From NCBI GenBank assembly GCA_001512695.1, contig LFSJ01000195.1:4353-37719 (forward strand): DNA of 33,367 nucleotides. The letters are read 5' to 3'. The notes beneath the pieces are model-generated. The model did no database searches and was not told the origin of the DNA. It was given only the letters and a program-made list of their open reading frames with translations. The position numbers and the translations under genes were made by a program. Of the stretch, positions 32,405-33,367 are shown piece by piece (the first letter of the stretch is position 1; the number at the start of each line of letters is the position of its first letter). This DNA is from Tepidanaerobacter sp. DTU063 (GTDB lineage: Bacteria > Bacillota > Thermosediminibacteria > Thermosediminibacterales > Tepidanaerobacteraceae).

Positions 32405-33367
32405 ATGAAAAAATTCGACTTATTTAATGATATTGTTGAAAGGACCGGAGGGGATATTTATATTGGGGTTGTAGGTCCCGTAAGATCAGGGAAATCAACT
32501 TTTGTGAAAAAGTTCATGGAGCTAATGGTCATACCTAACATATCCGATGCAAACTATCGCTCAAGGGCAAAGGATGAGTTGCCCCAGAGCGGAGCCGGCA
32601 AAACCATCACAACAGCTGAACCGAAATTCATTCCCAGTGAAGCGGTTGAAATCACCTTTAAAGACAACATCAAATTTAGGGTGAGATTGGTAGATAATGT
32701 GGGCTATACGGTAAGGGGAGCTTTGGGCTATGAAGATGAAGATGGACCCAGGATGGTAAACACACCCTGGTTCGAAGAAGAGATTCCCTTCCAAGAGGCT
32801 GCCGAAATTGGAACAAGAAAGGTTATAGAAGAGCATTCCACTATTGGTTTAGTTATAACCACTGATGGTTCGGTTACCGAAATCCCGAGAGAAAATTACG
32901 TTGAAGCAGAAAAAAGGATTGTACAGGAACTCAAATCCATAGGAAAGCCTTTTGTAATCGTGTTGAACTCTATGCATCCTTCCACTGATGAAGTTGCAGA
33001 ATTAAAAGAGCAGCTTGAGGTTGAATACGATGTGCCCGTGATTCCCTTGGATTGCCTCCAAACGAGTGTTGATGATATATACATGATATTGGAACAAATA
33101 TTATACGAGTTTCCAATCATGGAAATCAATGTTCGGATACCGGGCTGGATACAAGCACTTCAGAGTGAGCATTGGTTTAGGAAGCAATTTGAAGACTCGG
33201 TTAGAGAAAGCATGAAAGATGTAAAAAGGTTAAGGGACATGGAAAACACAATAGACATATTTAAAAGCTACGATTTTATACATGAGGTTACATTGAAAGA
33301 GATGAATCTAGGTTCAGGCACTGCAGAAATTATTTTGGATGCAAAAAAAGAGTTGTTCTTCAAGGTT
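32405..33367 (+). CDS. spoIVA: Stage IV sporulation protein A (SpoIVA), 3' truncated
   Basis: The frame is open to the window end: 321 residues of an expected ~490. MKKFDLFNDIVERTGGDIYIGVVGPVRSGKSTF contains the Walker A-type GPVRSGKS (24-31). DELPQSGAGKTI, TTAEPKFIPSEAVEI, RLVDNVGYTV, GYEDEDGPRMVNTPWFEEEIPF and AAEIGTRKVIEEHSTIG are near-identical to B. subtilis SpoIVA as I remember it. SpoIVA is an ATP-hydrolysing cytoskeletal protein that coats the outer forespore membrane and forms the coat basement layer. The start is ATG 32405, six bases after GGGAGGG. A nearby ATG at 32401 is in another frame that soon stops. It should be a mother-cell (sigma-E) gene. Confidence 0.97.
   Translation, partial: MKKFDLFNDIVERTGGDIYIGVVGPVRSGKSTFVKKFMELMVIPNISDANYRSRAKDELPQSGAGKTITTAEPKFIPSEAVEITFKDNIKFRVRLVDNVGYTVRGALGYEDEDGPRMVNTPWFEEEIPFQEAAEIGTRKVIEEHSTIGLVITTDGSVTEIPRENYVEAEKRIVQELKSIGKPFVIVLNSMHPSTDEVAELKEQLEVEYDVPVIPLDCLQTSVDDIYMILEQILYEFPIMEINVRIPGWIQALQSEHWFRKQFEDSVRESMKDVKRLRDMENTIDIFKSYDFIHEVTLKEMNLGSGTAEIILDAKKELFFKV

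Overview
The window is a continuous, almost entirely plus-strand stretch of the chromosome of a low-to-moderate GC, endospore-forming Firmicute, most likely an anaerobic member of the Clostridia. Pointers to this are complete spoIIGA-sigE-sigG, spoIIP and spoIVA genes, the DUF3189 and DUF1614 families, an MurE with the DNPR meso-diaminopimelate signature, strong GGAGG-type ribosome binding sites and frequent GTG/TTG starts. The genus cannot be fixed from the sequence alone. No tRNA, rRNA, CRISPR array, insertion sequence or prophage was seen, and no gene-free stretch exceeds 300 bases.

Layout. (1) 1-1871: two M16 peptidase-family genes (YmfF/YmfH type), the first cut by the window edge, closed by a terminator. 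(2) 1981-20585: the division and cell wall (dcw) cluster in the order mraZ, rsmH, ftsL, spoVD-type PBP, murE, murF, mraY, murD, spoVE/ftsW, murG, murC, murA, divIB, DUF881, sbp, ftsA, ftsZ. It is preceded by direct repeats matching an MraZ operator. It is interrupted by a promoter before murC, a terminator-like hairpin before divIB and a sigma-H-like promoter before ftsA. It ends in a terminator after ftsZ. murB and ddl are not in the cluster. (3) 20613-23428: the sporulation sigma locus spoIIGA, sigE, sigG plus an unannotated 44-residue membrane peptide. The promoter has Spo0A features, and an RNA hairpin covers the sigG ribosome binding site. (4) 23427-26837: ylmC, nrdR, a B12-binding-type radical SAM gene and pgeF. 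(5) 26844-29760: a probable sporulation operon of DUF1614, spoIIP and two DUF3189 paralogues behind a forespore-type promoter. (6) 29771-33367: der and gpsA from a consensus sigma-A promoter, a strong terminator, then spoIVA, cut by the window end.

How it works together. The dcw genes build lipid II and the divisome. The sigma-H and Spo0A-type signals let the same locus supply polar-septum FtsA/FtsZ and then the first compartment-specific sigma factors. SpoIIGA processes pro-sigma-E in the mother cell, sigma-G acts in the forespore, SpoIIP remodels septal peptidoglycan for engulfment, and SpoIVA forms the coat basement layer. The most striking non-coding signal is between sigE and sigG. A 12-bp inverted repeat places its left arm inside a sigma-F-like promoter and its right arm on the sigG ribosome binding site. 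Read-through mRNA would therefore be translationally silent while forespore-initiated mRNA would be open.
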